From contig JADLAB010000403.1 of the NCBI GenBank assembly GCA_020848455.1, positions 1 through 61,304 of the forward strand: a stretch of DNA of 61,304 nt, given 5' to 3'. This DNA comes from Polyangiaceae bacterium. GTDB lineage: Bacteria; Myxococcota_A; Polyangia; Polyangiales; Polyangiaceae. Of the stretch, positions 36,296-48,386 are shown one piece after another. The translations under genes and the position numbers were made by a program. How positions within the stretch are numbered: position 1 is the stretch's first letter; each line of letters begins with the position of its first letter. The notes beneath the pieces were generated by a model that was given only the letters and a program-made list of their open reading frames with translations, ran no database searches and was not told the DNA's origin.

Positions 36296-39200
36296 ATGCA
36301 CAGACACGGGTGGTGGCGATGGGTGGCGGGTCTCGCGGGGCTCGCCGTGGTCGTGTCGAGCGCGCTCGCACGGGCCGAGGACGCGTGCGTCCCGGAGACG
36401 CTGCGCCGTGCCGCGTGGGATTGCGCGGACGGCAGCACGGGGACGGGCGCCGCGCCGCGGCCCTCGCTTCCGGTGAGCGCCGCGCCCGAGCCGAAGGCTG
36501 CGCCGCGACCCGGGCGCCCGGGTGACGGCCCGTCCCGCGAGACGCGCCCCGCGGTCCTGCACCCGCGCGACAAGGCGCTGCTGCTCGCGCAGATCGCGGG
36601 GCTCGAGCGGCTCCTCTCCGACACGCCGGCCCTCGCGAGCGACCACCCGAAGGTGCTGCGGCAGCTCGCCGACGCCTATGCCGAGCTCGAGGCGGCGGCG
36701 TCCAACGAGAAGCTCGACGCCGAGCTCAAGGCAAGCGCCGTCGCGACCGCGCAGCCGGAAGCGGCGCGCGAGCTCCGGGCCGCGGCCCGCAAGGCGGGCC
36801 GGGTGCGCGACGAGGCGCAGAAGGGCGCCGTCCGGCACTACGCCGCGCTCGCGACGACCCACCCGAGCTTCTGCCTCGAGCCCGCGCAGCAGCGCGGCTG
36901 CGCCGACGAAGCGCTCTACTTCTGGGCCTACGAGCTCGAGCAGGCCGGCGACCGCTCGGGCGCGCGCGACGTGTACCTCGCGATCGTGTCGGAGTGGCCG
37001 AGCTCGTCCTTCGTGCCGCGCGCCTACCTCGCGTTCGGCGAGGAGCTCTACGACGAGGCGCTCGGCGAGCCCGAGAAGTGGCGCGCGGCCGAGCAGGCCT
37101 ATCGCGAGGTCCTGCAGCGCGCCCCGGCGGACGGCGCGCTGTGGGCGCACGCGCAGAACAAGCTCGCCTACGTGCACTGGAACCAGGGGGCACTCGACCG
37201 AGCCATCGACGACTTCGCGGCGCTCGTGGCCGCGGTCGAGCGACGGCCGCACGGCGACGCCACGGGTATCGCGGAGCACGCGCGCCGCGATCTCGGCGCC
37301 GTGTACGCGGCAGCTGGCGACGTCGGCCGCGCCTTCGACTTCATCGCGCCGCTCGCTGGCGACGCGCCGGGGTCGAGCAGCAAGGCCTTCTTGTGGCTCG
37401 AGCGGCTCGGCACGGGCCTCGTCGACCGCGGGCGCTACGCCGATGCCGTCGCGCTCCACCGCGAGCTGCTGCGGCGCAATCCGGGTGACTCGAGCTGCGC
37501 CTACCAGAGCGCCGTGACGCGCGCGACGCTCGCGTGGAAGAGCGGGGACAAGGACGCCGTCGGCGCCGAGCTCGAGCAGCAGCTCCGGAGCTGGCAGCGC
37601 TTCGACGCCGGGCGGCACCCCGACGCCCTGCGCGCGAGCTGCGCCAACGCCACGGCCGAGCTCCTGCTCGACGTCGCCACCGCGTGGCACCTCGAGGCCG
37701 TGGGCTCGGGCGGCGTGCGCGGCACCGGCGACGCGCACGCGCTCGCCGGCGCGGCGCGCTGGTACGCGGCCGTCGTCGCGAGCTTCGGCCGCGACGCCTT
37801 CGGCGGCTTCACCTTCCCGCGCCTGGTGAAGGAGGACTGGCCGACGCTCGCGAAGGTGCGCTACTGGCAGGCGGATCTCGCCTACGCGCAGAAGGACTGG
37901 AAGACGTGCGGGCCCGCCTTCGACGCCGCCTACGCCGAGGATCCGAGCGGGCGCGACGCCTCGGCGGCGTCGTTCGGCGCGGCGGTGTGCCACCAGAAGG
38001 CGGCCGACGCCGAGCGCGGACGCGGGGTCGCGGCGACCCCGTCGGAGGGGGAGCGCGGGCCGCGCGCGTTCGGGGCCGAGGAGCGTGCGACCGTCGGCGC
38101 GTTCCAGCGCTATCTCTGCCGCTTCGCGCCGACCGCGGGCGACCCCGAGAGCACCGAGCGCCATGTCGAGGTCGCCTTCGCGCTCGGCCGGAGCTTCTAC
38201 GACGCGCGCCACTTCGCCGAGGCGGCGGAGGTGTTCGGGGCCATCCTGCGCGATCACGCGGGCGCCGAGGCCGCGCCCTACGCTGCCAACTACCACCTGG
38301 CGGCCCTGCGTGCGCTCGCGCTCGCCGAGGGCGCCACACCCGGACCCTGCAGCGGCGCCCTGGAGCGCGCGGTGGGGCCGCTCTACGCGAGCTACTGCGA
38401 GGGTGAGCACCCGCGCGGCGACGGCGAGAGCTGCGCGCTGCTGCACCGCACCTACGTCGACGTCCTGCGCCTCGGCGCCGAACGAAGCGTGCGCGCCTGC
38501 GATGCCGGGGGCGCGGGCGCGCTCGCGGCGTGCGAGGCGGGCGGTGATGCGTACCTCGAGCTGTGGAAGACGCACCTGCGCCAGCCCTGCGAGAAGCAGG
38601 AGGCCCTGTGCGCCCGCGCCGACGAGGTGCTCTACGACGCGGCGCGCGCCTACCAGGCCGCGCGGCTCGTCGGGCGCGCCATCGGCGTGCGCACGCTCCT
38701 GCTCGATCCGCGCTACCACCTCGACGGCGGCGCGGTCGCGCGGCGGGCGACCTACGAGATCGGCGCCGCCTACCAGGCGATCGCGGTCTACGACGAGGCT
38801 GCCAGGTGGTACGAGCGCTACGCCGCGGACGACCCCGCGGGCGAGCGTGCGCCCGACGCGCTCGCCGACGCGGTGGTGCTGCGCCTCGGGCTCGGCGAGC
38901 CTGCCGCCGCCGTGGCCTCCGCGCGGCTCTTCGAGCGGCGCTTCGGCTCGCAGCAGGGCGCGCGCGCCGCGCAGCTCGCGCTCGCCATCGCGGCGCACTA
39001 CGCCGAGAAGTCCGCCTTCGCCGAGGCGGAGCGCGAGCTCGCGAGCGCCCTGCCGACCCTCGACGCTCGGGCCAGCGAGGACCTGCGCATCCAGGCTCAC
39101 GCGCTGATGGGCCGCATCGCACGCGCGCGCGGCAAGAGCGCCGTGGCGGACGCCGAGTACGACAGGGTGCGGGGCGCGTGGCGCGACCCGGAGGCCGTCG

Positions 39201-39907
39201 CGACCCGGCTCGCGGCGCTCGGCGGCAGCGAGGAGGACCGGGCGCGGCGCCTGACGCGCGTGCTCGCCGCGGTGGGGGAGGCGCTCGTCGCGGCGGCGGA
39301 GCAGAAGCGCCGCGTGGCCGATGCGCTGCCGATCCCGGTGTATCGCGGCGCCGGCGGCGCTCGGGACGTCGACGCCTTCGTGCGCACCAAGGTCAAGGAC
39401 TGGATGGCGAAGAAGGAGCTCGCGATCCGCGAGGCCGAGGGGGCCTACCTCGCCGTGAAGGCGCTCCGCCCCGTGGCACCGCCGCGCTGGGTGGTCGTGG
39501 CCGCCGAGGCGTCGGGGGGCCTCTGGGCGCGCTACGTGGCCGAGATCCTGCGCGCGCCCTACCCGAAGGACTGGGACCGGCCGGGCTACGTGCCCGACGT
39601 CGAGCCGCCGCTGCTCTGGGCCGAGCTCAAGGCCACGTTCCAGAACGAGCTCGGTCGCAGCGCCTCGCCGCAGCGCGAGCGAGCCCGGCGAGCGTACGAG
39701 GGCTGCCTCGCGACGAGCGCCGCCGAGCAGTTCTTCGACGAGCACACGCGCGCCTGCGAGCACTGGCTCTCCCGGGAGTACCCGAACGAGTACCACCTCA
39801 TCGACGAGCTCCGGCCCGCCGCCTCGCGCTCGAACACGGGGCTCGACGAGCGGTCCGCCATGCTCGACGCGCAAGGGGAGTCGCTCTTCGACGAACGACG
39901 ACCCTGA
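36296..39907 (+). CDS. Large periplasmic TPR protein
   Basis: 1203 aa. A signal peptide (GLAGLAVVVSSALARA) then many TPR-like helix pairs (ALYFWAYELEQAGDRSGA, AYREVLQRAPADGA, AARWYERYAADDPAGE) up to residue about 900. The C-terminus has a conserved-looking CLATSAAEQFFDEHTRACEHWL and the ending EYHLIDELRP. Size and plan recall the large periplasmic TPR proteins of myxobacterial envelope and motility machines, but assignment is not possible from sequence alone. ATG 36296 follows GGAG by 6 nt; ATG 36284 is an alternative. Confidence 0.85.
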   Translation: MHRHGWWRWVAGLAGLAVVVSSALARAEDACVPETLRRAAWDCADGSTGTGAAPRPSLPVSAAPEPKAAPRPGRPGDGPSRETRPAVLHPRDKALLLAQIAGLERLLSDTPALASDHPKVLRQLADAYAELEAAASNEKLDAELKASAVATAQPEAARELRAAARKAGRVRDEAQKGAVRHYAALATTHPSFCLEPAQQRGCADEALYFWAYELEQAGDRSGARDVYLAIVSEWPSSSFVPRAYLAFGEELYDEALGEPEKWRAAEQAYREVLQRAPADGALWAHAQNKLAYVHWNQGALDRAIDDFAALVAAVERRPHGDATGIAEHARRDLGAVYAAAGDVGRAFDFIAPLAGDAPGSSSKAFLWLERLGTGLVDRGRYADAVALHRELLRRNPGDSSCAYQSAVTRATLAWKSGDKDAVGAELEQQLRSWQRFDAGRHPDALRASCANATAELLLDVATAWHLEAVGSGGVRGTGDAHALAGAARWYAAVVASFGRDAFGGFTFPRLVKEDWPTLAKVRYWQADLAYAQKDWKTCGPAFDAAYAEDPSGRDASAASFGAAVCHQKAADAERGRGVAATPSEGERGPRAFGAEERATVGAFQRYLCRFAPTAGDPESTERHVEVAFALGRSFYDARHFAEAAEVFGAILRDHAGAEAAPYAANYHLAALRALALAEGATPGPCSGALERAVGPLYASYCEGEHPRGDGESCALLHRTYVDVLRLGAERSVRACDAGGAGALAACEAGGDAYLELWKTHLRQPCEKQEALCARADEVLYDAARAYQAARLVGRAIGVRTLLLDPRYHLDGGAVARRATYEIGAAYQAIAVYDEAARWYERYAADDPAGERAPDALADAVVLRLGLGEPAAAVASARLFERRFGSQQGARAAQLALAIAAHYAEKSAFAEAERELASALPTLDARASEDLRIQAHALMGRIARARGKSAVADAEYDRVRGAWRDPEAVATRLAALGGSEEDRARRLTRVLAAVGEALVAAAEQKRRVADALPIPVYRGAGGARDVDAFVRTKVKDWMAKKELAIREAEGAYLAVKALRPVAPPRWVVVAAEASGGLWARYVAEILRAPYPKDWDRPGYVPDVEPPLLWAELKATFQNELGRSASPQRERARRAYEGCLATSAAEQFFDEHTRACEHWLSREYPNEYHLIDELRPAASRSNTGLDERSAMLDAQGESLFDERRP

Positions 39908-40033
39908 GCCCGGCCGGCGGTCGCCGTGTCGCGGGTACCTCGCGTCCGGGCATGGTGGCGCCGGTGCGCGTGTCGGCCCGACCCTGCGCGGCGCGTGAAC
40001 GGCTCCGATGGACCCACCCGCGGTCGCCTGCGC

Positions 40034-40039
40034 TATCGT
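40034..40039 (+). promoter_or_regulatory. -10 box (TATCGT), leaderless histidine kinase gene
   Basis: TATCGT, 6 nt, GTG 40046. The frame opened by this GTG begins a convincing PAS domain, which supports the rule. Confidence 0.5.
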
Positions 40040-40045
40040 GCCGCG

Positions 40046-42782
40046 GTGGGTACGGCAGACGAGCGAGCCCAGCAGGAGCCTGCCGCGGGCGACGGCGAGG
40101 CGGCCTTCCGGACCGTCTTCGACGCGGCGCTCGACGGTATGGTGCTCACGGACGACGCTGGCGTCGTTCGCGACGCGAACGCTGCTGCCGTGGCGATCGT
40201 GGGGGGTCGCGCCGGCGGAGCTCGTCGGGCGGAGCGCGCTCGCGCTGCTCGCGCCCGGCTTCGATCTCGAACGCGCCAAGACGCAGGTCGACGAGCATGG
40301 CAACCTGCGCACCGACCTCGACGTCGTGCGGCCCGATGGCGAGCGGCGCACGGTGTCGACCGCGACGCGCGTGCGCGCGCTCCGCGGGCTGCACCTCACC
40401 GTCTTTCGCGACGTGACGGGGCGGCGAGCCGCCGAGCTCGCCCTCCGGTGCTCGGAGGAGCGCTTCGCGAAGGCGTTCCGCGCGGGTCCCGTCGCGAGCT
40501 GCATCGTCACCGAGGTCGAGGGGCGCGTGGTCGAGGCGAACGACGCCTTCCTCGCCCTCACGGGCCACGAGCGCGCCGAGGCCGTCGGGCGCACCTGTTC
40601 CGAGCTCGGCTTGTGGGTCGACCCGTCCGAGCGCGCGCGGCTCGACGCTGCGGTCGCAGAGCGCGGCTCGGCCCGACAGGTCCCGGTGCGCGTGCGCCGC
40701 CGGAGCGGCGCGCTGCGGGCAACCCTCCTGTCGGCCGAGCGCATCGAGGGCGCCGGCGAGTCCTGCGTGCTCACCGTCTTCGAGGACGTGACCGAGCGCG
40801 ACGGCGCCCTCGACGCCCTGCGGCGCGAGCAGGCCCGGCTGCGGGCCCTGCTCGAGGATAGCGCGGACGCGATCGTGCTCGTCGATGCCAGCGGCGTCAT
40901 GACGTACGTCTCGCCGTCGATCCGCAACGTGCTCGGGCGTACCCCCGAGCAAGTCGTGGGCGGGCACGCGCTCGGGCGCATCCACCCGGACGACCTTCCG
41001 GCCGCGCGGGCGGCGCTCGGCCGGGTCCTCGCGGCGCCTGGCGGGCGCGTGCGGCTGGAGTGTCGCGGTCTGCACGCCGACGGCTCGTGGATCGACCTCG
41101 AGGTCATCGCCGCCAATCACCTCGACGACCCCGACGTCGCCTCCATCGTCGGCAACTTCCGCGACATCACCGAGCGGCGGCGCGGCGAGCGCGCGCGCGA
41201 TCTGCTCGCGTCCATCGTCGAGTCCTCGGACGACGCCATCATCAGCGCCTCGCCCGACGGTCGCTTCCTCAGCTGGAACGCCGCGGCCGAGCGCCTCTAC
41301 GGCTACCGCGCCGAGGAGGTGGTGGGGCACGACCTACGGATCATCGACGCGGTGAGCACGCCCGGCGACGCTCGCGAGCTCTTGCTGCGCGCCGCCGCGG
41401 GGGAGCGCGTGGTGCACCACGAGACGCGACGGCGCCGCAGGGACGGGGTCGAGATCGACGTCTCGGTCACGGTCTCGCCGGTGCGCGACGCGAGCGGCCG
41501 GGTCGTCGGCGGCTCGGCGATCGTGCGCGACGTGAGCGAGCGGCGGCGCGCGGAGGTGGAGCGCGCGCGGCTCACCGCCGATCTGCAGCGCGAGCTCGAG
41601 GACCGCGAGAAGGCGGAGCGCGCCCTGCGCCGCCGCGAGGAGGAGCTCCGCCAGGTGCAGAAGATGGAGGCCGTCGGCAGCCTCGCGGGTGGTCTCGCTC
41701 ACGACTTCAACAACCTGCTGTCGGTCATCATGAGCTACGCCGAGATCGTCCTCGCCGAGCTCGCGCCCGGCGAGCCCTATCACACGGAGATCTCGGCCAT
41801 CCACGGCGCCGGCATGCGCGCCGGCGAGCTCACGCGGCAGCTGCTCGCGTTCAGCCGCCGACAGATCCTGCAGCCCCGCGTCGTCGATGCCAACGAGCTC
41901 TGCGCCGGCCTCGCGCGGATCCTGCGCCGGCTGGTGGGCGAGCACGTCGAGCTCGTGCTCGCGCCGGCGGCCGATCTCGGTCGCGTGCTCATCGATCCGA
42001 GCCAGCTCGAGAACGTGATGCTGAACCTCGCGTCGAACGCACGCGACGCCATGCCCCGCGGCGGACAGCTCCTCATCTCGACCCAGAACGCCAGCCTCGA
42101 CGCCGACGCCGCGGCGGCGCGCGGGGCCGTGCGCCCCGGCCGCTACGTGTGCATCTCCGTTCGCGACACGGGGGTCGGGATGGACGAGGCGACCCGGGAG
42201 CGCATGTTCGAGCCCTTCTTCACGACCAAAGGCCTCGGGCACGGGACGGGGCTGGGGCTCGCCACCGTGTTCGGCGTCGTGCAACAGAGCGCCGGACACC
42301 TCGTGGTCGACAGCGCACCGGGCGAGGGGACCACGGTCGGCATCTGGCTGCCCCGCACGGACGAGCCGCCCGAGGCGCCGCCGTCGGGGCCGGTCCCCTC
42401 GGACCGGCTGCGCGGTGTCGAGACCATCCTGCTCGTCGAGGACGACAGCGGCGTCCGCGAGGTGGTGCGACACATCCTTCGGCGGCAGGGCTACCAGGTG
42501 CTCGAGGCGGCGAATGCGGGCGAGGCGCTGCTCATCTGCGAGCAGCACACCTCGGAGATCCACCTTATGCTGACCGACGTCGTGATGCCTCGCATGAGCG
42601 GGCGCTCGCTCGCCGCTCGGCTCGCGCCCCTGCGCCCGCACATGAAGGTGCTCTACATGTCCGGCTACACCCACGGCGGCATCGACCAGCAGGGCGTGCT
42701 CGATCCGGGCATCACCTTCATCCCGAAGCCCATCCGTCCCGAAGCGCTGGCGCGGCGCGTGCGCGCGCTGCTGGACCAGTAG
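40046..42782 (+). CDS. Hybrid PAS sensor histidine kinase with frameshift
   Basis: Multi-PAS hybrid kinase. After GTG 40046 the frame reads a normal PAS start (FRTVFDAALDGMVLTDDAG, then VVRDANAAAVAIVG) but breaks at a G6 run (40201-40206). Removing one G joins it to GVAPAELVGRSALALL and the rest of the protein. Downstream are three or more further PAS segments with ITERR/VTERD ends, the phospho-His motif LAGGLAHDFNNLL, an ATPase domain (NLASNARDAM, DTGVGM, GTGLGLATV) and a receiver (LLVEDDS, phospho-Asp in LMLTDVVMPRMSG). No membrane segment. Either a real frameshift (lost N-terminal PAS), slippage, or a sequencing error. Start downstream of the break is unlikely. Confidence 0.82.
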
Positions 42783-42909
42783 GCGCGTTGCCGTTACGTA
42801 ACATGCGTGCTAAGCCGAAGGCTAGCTGGACGACCGTCGAGGCACCGGCTAGACGTGGGTCACGCGGGCTCCGCACCCGGCAGGGTGTCCGCGCTCCGAG
42901 GTACCGACC

Positions 42910-43368
42910 ATGTTGACGGCGTATGCGATGGTGGGGGTCTTCTTCATCGTGGCGATAGGCTTCGTCGTCGGAGCCCTGCTGCTCGGGCGGCTCATCCGCC
43001 CGAACCGCATGTACCCCGAGAAGCTGCAGACCTACGAGTGCGGCGAGGAGCCGGTAGGTCCCGCCTGGTTCAACTTCAACCCGCGTTTTTACATCGTCGC
43101 GCTCATCTACATCGTCTTCGACGTCGAGATCGCGTTCATCTACCCGGTGGCGAGGGTGTTCCGGTCGTGGGTGAACCAGGGCCTGGGCTGGTTCGCTTTC
43201 GTCGAGATCTTCTCGTTCATCGCCGTCTTGCTCGTCGGTCTCGCGTACGTGTGGCTGAAGGGCGACCTCGACTGGATCCGGGCCATCAAGGGCGACCCGC
43301 GTGGCGCCCAGGGCGTGAGCGCACGAGCGCGCGCGGCGGCACCGGCACCGATGGACGAAGCTGCCTAG
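42910..43368 (+). CDS. nuoA: NADH-quinone oxidoreductase subunit A
   Basis: 152 aa, three membrane helices. YECGEEPVGPAWFNFNPRFY and VFDVEIAF are the conserved NuoA loops. ATG 42910 has GAGG about 10 nt upstream and a 125-nt gap back to the kinase, which holds imperfect hairpins. First gene of the nuoABCD cluster. The C-terminal 25 residues (Ala/Arg-rich, ending APMDEAA) are an extension beyond the usual end. Confidence 0.95.
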   Translation: MLTAYAMVGVFFIVAIGFVVGALLLGRLIRPNRMYPEKLQTYECGEEPVGPAWFNFNPRFYIVALIYIVFDVEIAFIYPVARVFRSWVNQGLGWFAFVEIFSFIAVLLVGLAYVWLKGDLDWIRAIKGDPRGAQGVSARARAAAPAPMDEAA

Positions 43369-43398
43369 GCGGACCCCGCCCGGCGGTCTGGAGCGAAC

Positions 43399-43947
43399 AT
43401 GGAAGGCAAGTTGAACTTGATGGCGCGCCCCGCGGGGTACGGCGCCGCCGACGTCGGCAAGGAGGGGGGCACCGTCATCCAGACCCGGGTCGACGAGGCG
43501 ATCAACTGGGTCGTCAACTGGAGCCGCGCCAACAGCATCTGGTACATGCTCTTCGGCCTGGCGTGCTGTGCCATCGAGCTCATGCAGACCGGCGGTCCGC
43601 GCGGCGACTTCGAGCGCTTCGGCGCGCCGCCGCGACCGAGCCCGCGCTCGAGCGACCTCTTCATCATCGCCGGCACGCTCACGTACAAGATGGCCCTGCG
43701 CGTGCGGCGCCTCTACGACCAGATGAGCGAGCCGCGCTACGTGATCTCGATGGGGAGCTGCGCGAACTGCGGCGGGCTCTTCCAGTACGCCTACTCGGTG
43801 TGCAAGGGCGTCGACCAGATCATCCCGGTCGACGTGTACATCCCCGGTTGCCCGCCGCGACCCGAGGCGCTGCTCGAGGGGCTGCTCAAGATCCAGGAGA
43901 AGATCAAGCACGAGCGCTACCTCCAGAACCGCTACGGCGTGGCGTGA
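43399..43947 (+). CDS. nuoB: NADH-quinone oxidoreductase subunit B
   Basis: 182 aa. Ligands of the N2 4Fe-4S cluster are in place: Cys56 and Cys57 (GLACCAIE), Cys121 (MGSCANCGG) and Cys151 ([11 protein letters not shown]). N2 passes electrons to quinone at the NuoB/NuoD interface. A 30-residue N-terminal lead precedes the family start. GGAG 6 nt before the ATG; part of nuoABCD. Confidence 0.96.
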   Translation: MEGKLNLMARPAGYGAADVGKEGGTVIQTRVDEAINWVVNWSRANSIWYMLFGLACCAIELMQTGGPRGDFERFGAPPRPSPRSSDLFIIAGTLTYKMALRVRRLYDQMSEPRYVISMGSCANCGGLFQYAYSVCKGVDQIIPVDVYIPGCPPRPEALLEGLLKIQEKIKHERYLQNRYGVA

Positions 43948-44044
43948 CGGACGGCGCGCGCGTCGAGCGCGCTGCGGGTGCGGGGGACGAGGGACGAGCG
44001 ACAACGGAGCGGTGCGCGGTCTCGGACCCGCCCGGCGAGAGGAC

Positions 44045-44653
44045 ATGCAGGCGCAGGAGATCTTCCAGAAGCTCGAGAGCCAGTTCGGCGCCGAGGTGGT
44101 GAGCGACTTCCACGAGGCCAAGGGCGGCGACAAGGACGCCTGGTTCCAGGTGGCGCCGTCGCGCGTGGCCGACGTGGGGCGCTTCCTGCGCGACGAGCCG
44201 GAGCTCCATTGCGAGTACCTCGAGTGCGTGACCGGCGTCGACTGGCCCAAGGAGAACCGCATCTCGGTCGTCTACCACGTGTACTCGCTGCGCCACCGGC
44301 ACCGCATCGTGATGAAGGCGCTCTGCGACCGCGACGCCCCGACGCTGCCCACCGTGGTCGACGTGTGGTCGGTCGCCAACTGGCAGGAGCGCGAGTGCTA
44401 CGACCTGCTCGGCGTCGTCTTCGAGGGCCACCCCGATCTCCGGCGGCTGCTCATGCCCGAGGACTGGGAGGGTCACCCGCTGCGCAAGGACTACGTCGAG
44501 AAGGACCACTACCACGGGATCCCTACCGTGCGGCCGAACCCGGTGGAGCTCTTCGGCATGAAGGCGGCGGCGAACGCCGCGGCTGCGGCGGCCAGCGCGG
44601 CGGCGACCGCGGCCGCGGGCAAGGACAAGGAGCCCGAGGCGGCCAAGGCCTGA
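44045..44653 (+). CDS. nuoC: NADH-quinone oxidoreductase subunit C
   Basis: 202 aa. [33 protein letters not shown]-like [19 protein letters not shown] and [15 protein letters not shown] are the NuoC signatures. The last 35 residues ([19 protein letters not shown] then [10 protein letters not shown]) are a low-complexity Ala tail absent from typical NuoC. GAGG precedes ATG 44045; the in-frame upstream GTG would add 11 unlike residues. Confidence 0.94.
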   Translation: MQAQEIFQKLESQFGAEVVSDFHEAKGGDKDAWFQVAPSRVADVGRFLRDEPELHCEYLECVTGVDWPKENRISVVYHVYSLRHRHRIVMKALCDRDAPTLPTVVDVWSVANWQERECYDLLGVVFEGHPDLRRLLMPEDWEGHPLRKDYVEKDHYHGIPTVRPNPVELFGMKAAANAAAAAASAAATAAAGKDKEPEAAKA

Positions 44654-44672
44654 TCGGCGGCGAGGCGAAGTC

Positions 44673-45818
44673 ATGACCGAAGTCGTGCTGCAGAACGAGA
44701 ACGAGATGGACGAGGAGATGACCCTCAACATGGGTCCTCACCACCCCTCGACCCACGGCGTCTTGCGCTTCGTGCTGAAGTCGGACGGCGAGATCCTGCG
44801 CAAGGCGACGCCCGAGGTGGGCTACCTGCACCGCGCCATCGAGAAGATCGGCGAGCGCAACAGCTACCCGGGCTTCATGCCCTACACCGATCGCGTGGAC
44901 TACGTGGCGGCGATGTTCGCCAACGAATGCTGGGCGACGGCGTGCGAGAAGCTCATGGACGTCGAGGTGCCGAAGCGCGCCCAGTACCTGCGCGCCATCT
45001 CCTGCGAGCTGAACCGCATCGCGAGCCACATGGTCGCGCTCGGCTGCACCGCGATGGACATCGGCGCCATCACGCCCTTCCCGTGGGCGCTGCGCGAGCG
45101 CGAGCGCGCGAACGACCTCGTCGAGGAGCTGTGCGGCGCGCGCCTGACCTTCAACTACCACCGCATCGGCGGCGTCAGCTTCGATCTGCCGAAGGGCTGG
45201 CGCGACAAGGCGCTCGCGTGGCTCGACCGCTTCGACCCGGCCATGGAGGAGTTCGACCGGCTCATCACCTACAACGAGATCTTCGTCCGGCGCCTCGCGA
45301 ACGTGGCGATCATCACCGGCGAGGAGGCCGTCGACTGGGGCCTCGTCGGCCCGAACCTGCGCGCCAGCGGGGTCGCGTGGGACCTGCGCAAGGAGGATCG
45401 CTACGGCGTCTACCCCGAGCTCGAGTTCGACGTGCCGGTGGGCAAGGGCGAGGTCGGCACCGTGGGCGACTGCTGGGACCGCTTCTGGGTGCGCGTCGTC
45501 GAGTGCCGCGAGTCGAGCCGCCTGCTGCGCCAGTGCCTCGACAAGATCGACGAGCACCCCGAGGACGACATCGTCGGCAAGCTGCCGAAGAAGATGAAGC
45601 CCGACGGCGAGGCCTACGCGCGCGTCGAGAGCGCGCGCGGCGACATGGGCTGCTACGTCATCGGCAAGGGCGCGACCGAGCCCTACCGCGTGCGCTTCCG
45701 CACCGGGAGCTTCAACGCCATGAGCATCATCGAGGCCAAGAGCCCGGGCCTGTTCGTGGCCGACCTCGTGGCGCTCATCGCGAGCCTCGACGTGGTCGCG
45801 CCCGAGATCGATCGCTGA
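44673..45818 (+). CDS. nuoD: NADH-quinone oxidoreductase subunit D
   Basis: 381 aa. [32 protein letters not shown] and PLGSRV-type segments identify NuoD, which forms the quinone-binding pocket with NuoB; the C-terminus ends DVVAPEIDR as in the family. GAGGCG lies about 9 nt before the ATG. The cluster stops here: no nuoE-N follows within the window. Confidence 0.96.
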   Translation: MTEVVLQNENEMDEEMTLNMGPHHPSTHGVLRFVLKSDGEILRKATPEVGYLHRAIEKIGERNSYPGFMPYTDRVDYVAAMFANECWATACEKLMDVEVPKRAQYLRAISCELNRIASHMVALGCTAMDIGAITPFPWALRERERANDLVEELCGARLTFNYHRIGGVSFDLPKGWRDKALAWLDRFDPAMEEFDRLITYNEIFVRRLANVAIITGEEAVDWGLVGPNLRASGVAWDLRKEDRYGVYPELEFDVPVGKGEVGTVGDCWDRFWVRVVECRESSRLLRQCLDKIDEHPEDDIVGKLPKKMKPDGEAYARVESARGDMGCYVIGKGATEPYRVRFRTGSFNAMSIIEAKSPGLFVADLVALIASLDVVAPEIDR

Positions 45819-45864
45819 GGGCGGCGCCGGCGCGGGGTGGGCTGGTCCTGGCCTGGCGGCGCGC

Positions 45865-45870
45865 TAGGCT
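45865..45870 (+). promoter_or_regulatory. -10 box (TAGGCT), leaderless hydrolase gene
   Basis: TAGGCT, 6 nt, ATG 45877. It marks the end of nuo transcription context and a new unit. Confidence 0.5.
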
Positions 45871-45876
45871 TTCCCG

Positions 45877-47001
45877 ATGACCGACCCCCACGAGCGCCAG
45901 CGCCGCATCGCCGCCTCGCCCGCCTGGAACGGCAAGGCCTTCCAGAACCGCGAGCCCACGCCGATGATGGTGAAGGGCGGCGGGCGGCTCATGGCGCGCT
46001 TCCTGTTCGAGCGCGCCCAGCGCGAGCCGCCCGGGCCGCTGCCGAGCGTGGCGGTCGATCCCGCCGTCCTGCACGGCGCGGCCCTGCGCGGGCTGCGTGT
46101 GACGTGGCTCGGACACTCGACGACGCTGGTGGAGATCGGCGGGTTCCGCGTGCTCTTCGACCCGGTGTGGTCGGAGCGCCTGTCGCCCATCGGCGTCGGC
46201 GGTCCGAGGCGCTTCCAGCCCGTGCCCGTGGCCCTCGAGGGCGTGCCGCTGCCGGACGTCGTCGTCGTGTCCCACGATCACTACGACCACCTCGATCGGC
46301 CCACGGTGGAGGCGCTCGCGGCGCGCGGCGCCCGCTTCGTGACCGCGCTCGGGGTCGGCGCGCACCTCGAGCGCTGGGGCATCGCGCCCGGACGCGTGCG
46401 CGAGCTCGACTGGCACGAGAGCACGGAGCCGGTGCCCGGTCTCGTCGTGCGCGCGCTCCCCGCGCGGCACTTCTCCGGTCGCGGCCTCTTCGACCGCAAC
46501 CGCACGCTCTGGGCCTCGTTCGCGCTCGAGGCCGGCGGGCGGCGCCTCTACTTCGGTGGCGACGGCGGCTTCGACGCGCCGGCCTTCGCCGAGATCGGCG
46601 CGCGCTTTGGACCCTTCGATCTGACGCTGCTCGAGATCGGTGCCTTCGACCCGGCGTGGGGTGCCATCCACCTCGGGCCCGACAACGCCGTCCGCGCGCA
46701 CGTCCTGCTCCGCGGGCGCGCGCTCCTGCCCGTGCACTGGGGCACCTTCAACCTCGGCCTGCACGCCTGGGACGCGCCGATCGAGGAGCTGTGCGTGGCC
46801 GCGCGCGCGGCCGAGGTCGAGCTCGCCCTGCCGGCGATCGGCGCGAGCGTCGTGGTCGGCGAGGCGTTGCCGGTCGCACCCTGGTGGCGCGTCTTGCGCG
46901 CAGCCGCCCCGCGTGAGCAGGCGCAGGTGGTGCCACGGTCGGCGAGCGCGCGCGCCGCCGGAGCCCCGCGACCTCGGCCCGCACCCGAGCCGGCCGAGTG
47001 A
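45877..47001 (+). CDS. Metallo-beta-lactamase-fold hydrolase, NAPE-PLD-like
   Basis: 374 aa. VTWLGHSTTLVEIGGFRVLFDPVWS near residue 75, SHDHYDHLD (HxHxDH), ALPARHFSGRGLFDRN, YFGGDGGFD and LPVHWGTFNLGLHAW are the marks of N-acyl-phosphatidylethanolamine phospholipase D and its bacterial relatives. Substrate probably a phospholipid or phosphate ester. No signal peptide. The Pro/Ala/Arg C-terminal tail is unstructured. ATG supported by the TAGGCT box. Convergent with the kinase gene. Confidence 0.88.
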   Translation: MTDPHERQRRIAASPAWNGKAFQNREPTPMMVKGGGRLMARFLFERAQREPPGPLPSVAVDPAVLHGAALRGLRVTWLGHSTTLVEIGGFRVLFDPVWSERLSPIGVGGPRRFQPVPVALEGVPLPDVVVVSHDHYDHLDRPTVEALAARGARFVTALGVGAHLERWGIAPGRVRELDWHESTEPVPGLVVRALPARHFSGRGLFDRNRTLWASFALEAGGRRLYFGGDGGFDAPAFAEIGARFGPFDLTLLEIGAFDPAWGAIHLGPDNAVRAHVLLRGRALLPVHWGTFNLGLHAWDAPIEELCVAARAAEVELALPAIGASVVVGEALPVAPWWRVLRAAAPREQAQVVPRSASARAAGAPRPRPAPEPAE

Positions 47002-47044
47002 CGCCCTGCCGCGGAGCGCCCGGCCCAGGCTCGTCGCTCGCGCG

Positions 47045-48373
<1,329 letters not shown>

Positions 48374-48380
48374 GTCGGCA

Positions 48381-48386
48381 AGTGTA
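48381..48386 (-). promoter_or_regulatory. -10 box (TACACT), leaderless kinase gene
   Basis: TACACT on the minus strand, 7 nt before GTG 48373. No Shine-Dalgarno sequence. Confidence 0.5.

Noticed and set aside
36026-41116. A 5-kb open frame on the minus strand opposite the TPR and kinase genes
   Set aside because: Typical GC-rich antisense openness: low-complexity Arg/Ala/Gly translation without recognisable domains, lying opposite genes with clear domains.
42783-42909. Possible terminator and leader hairpins between the kinase and nuoA
   Set aside because: Stems around 42812-42830 are short and imperfect and no T-tract follows.
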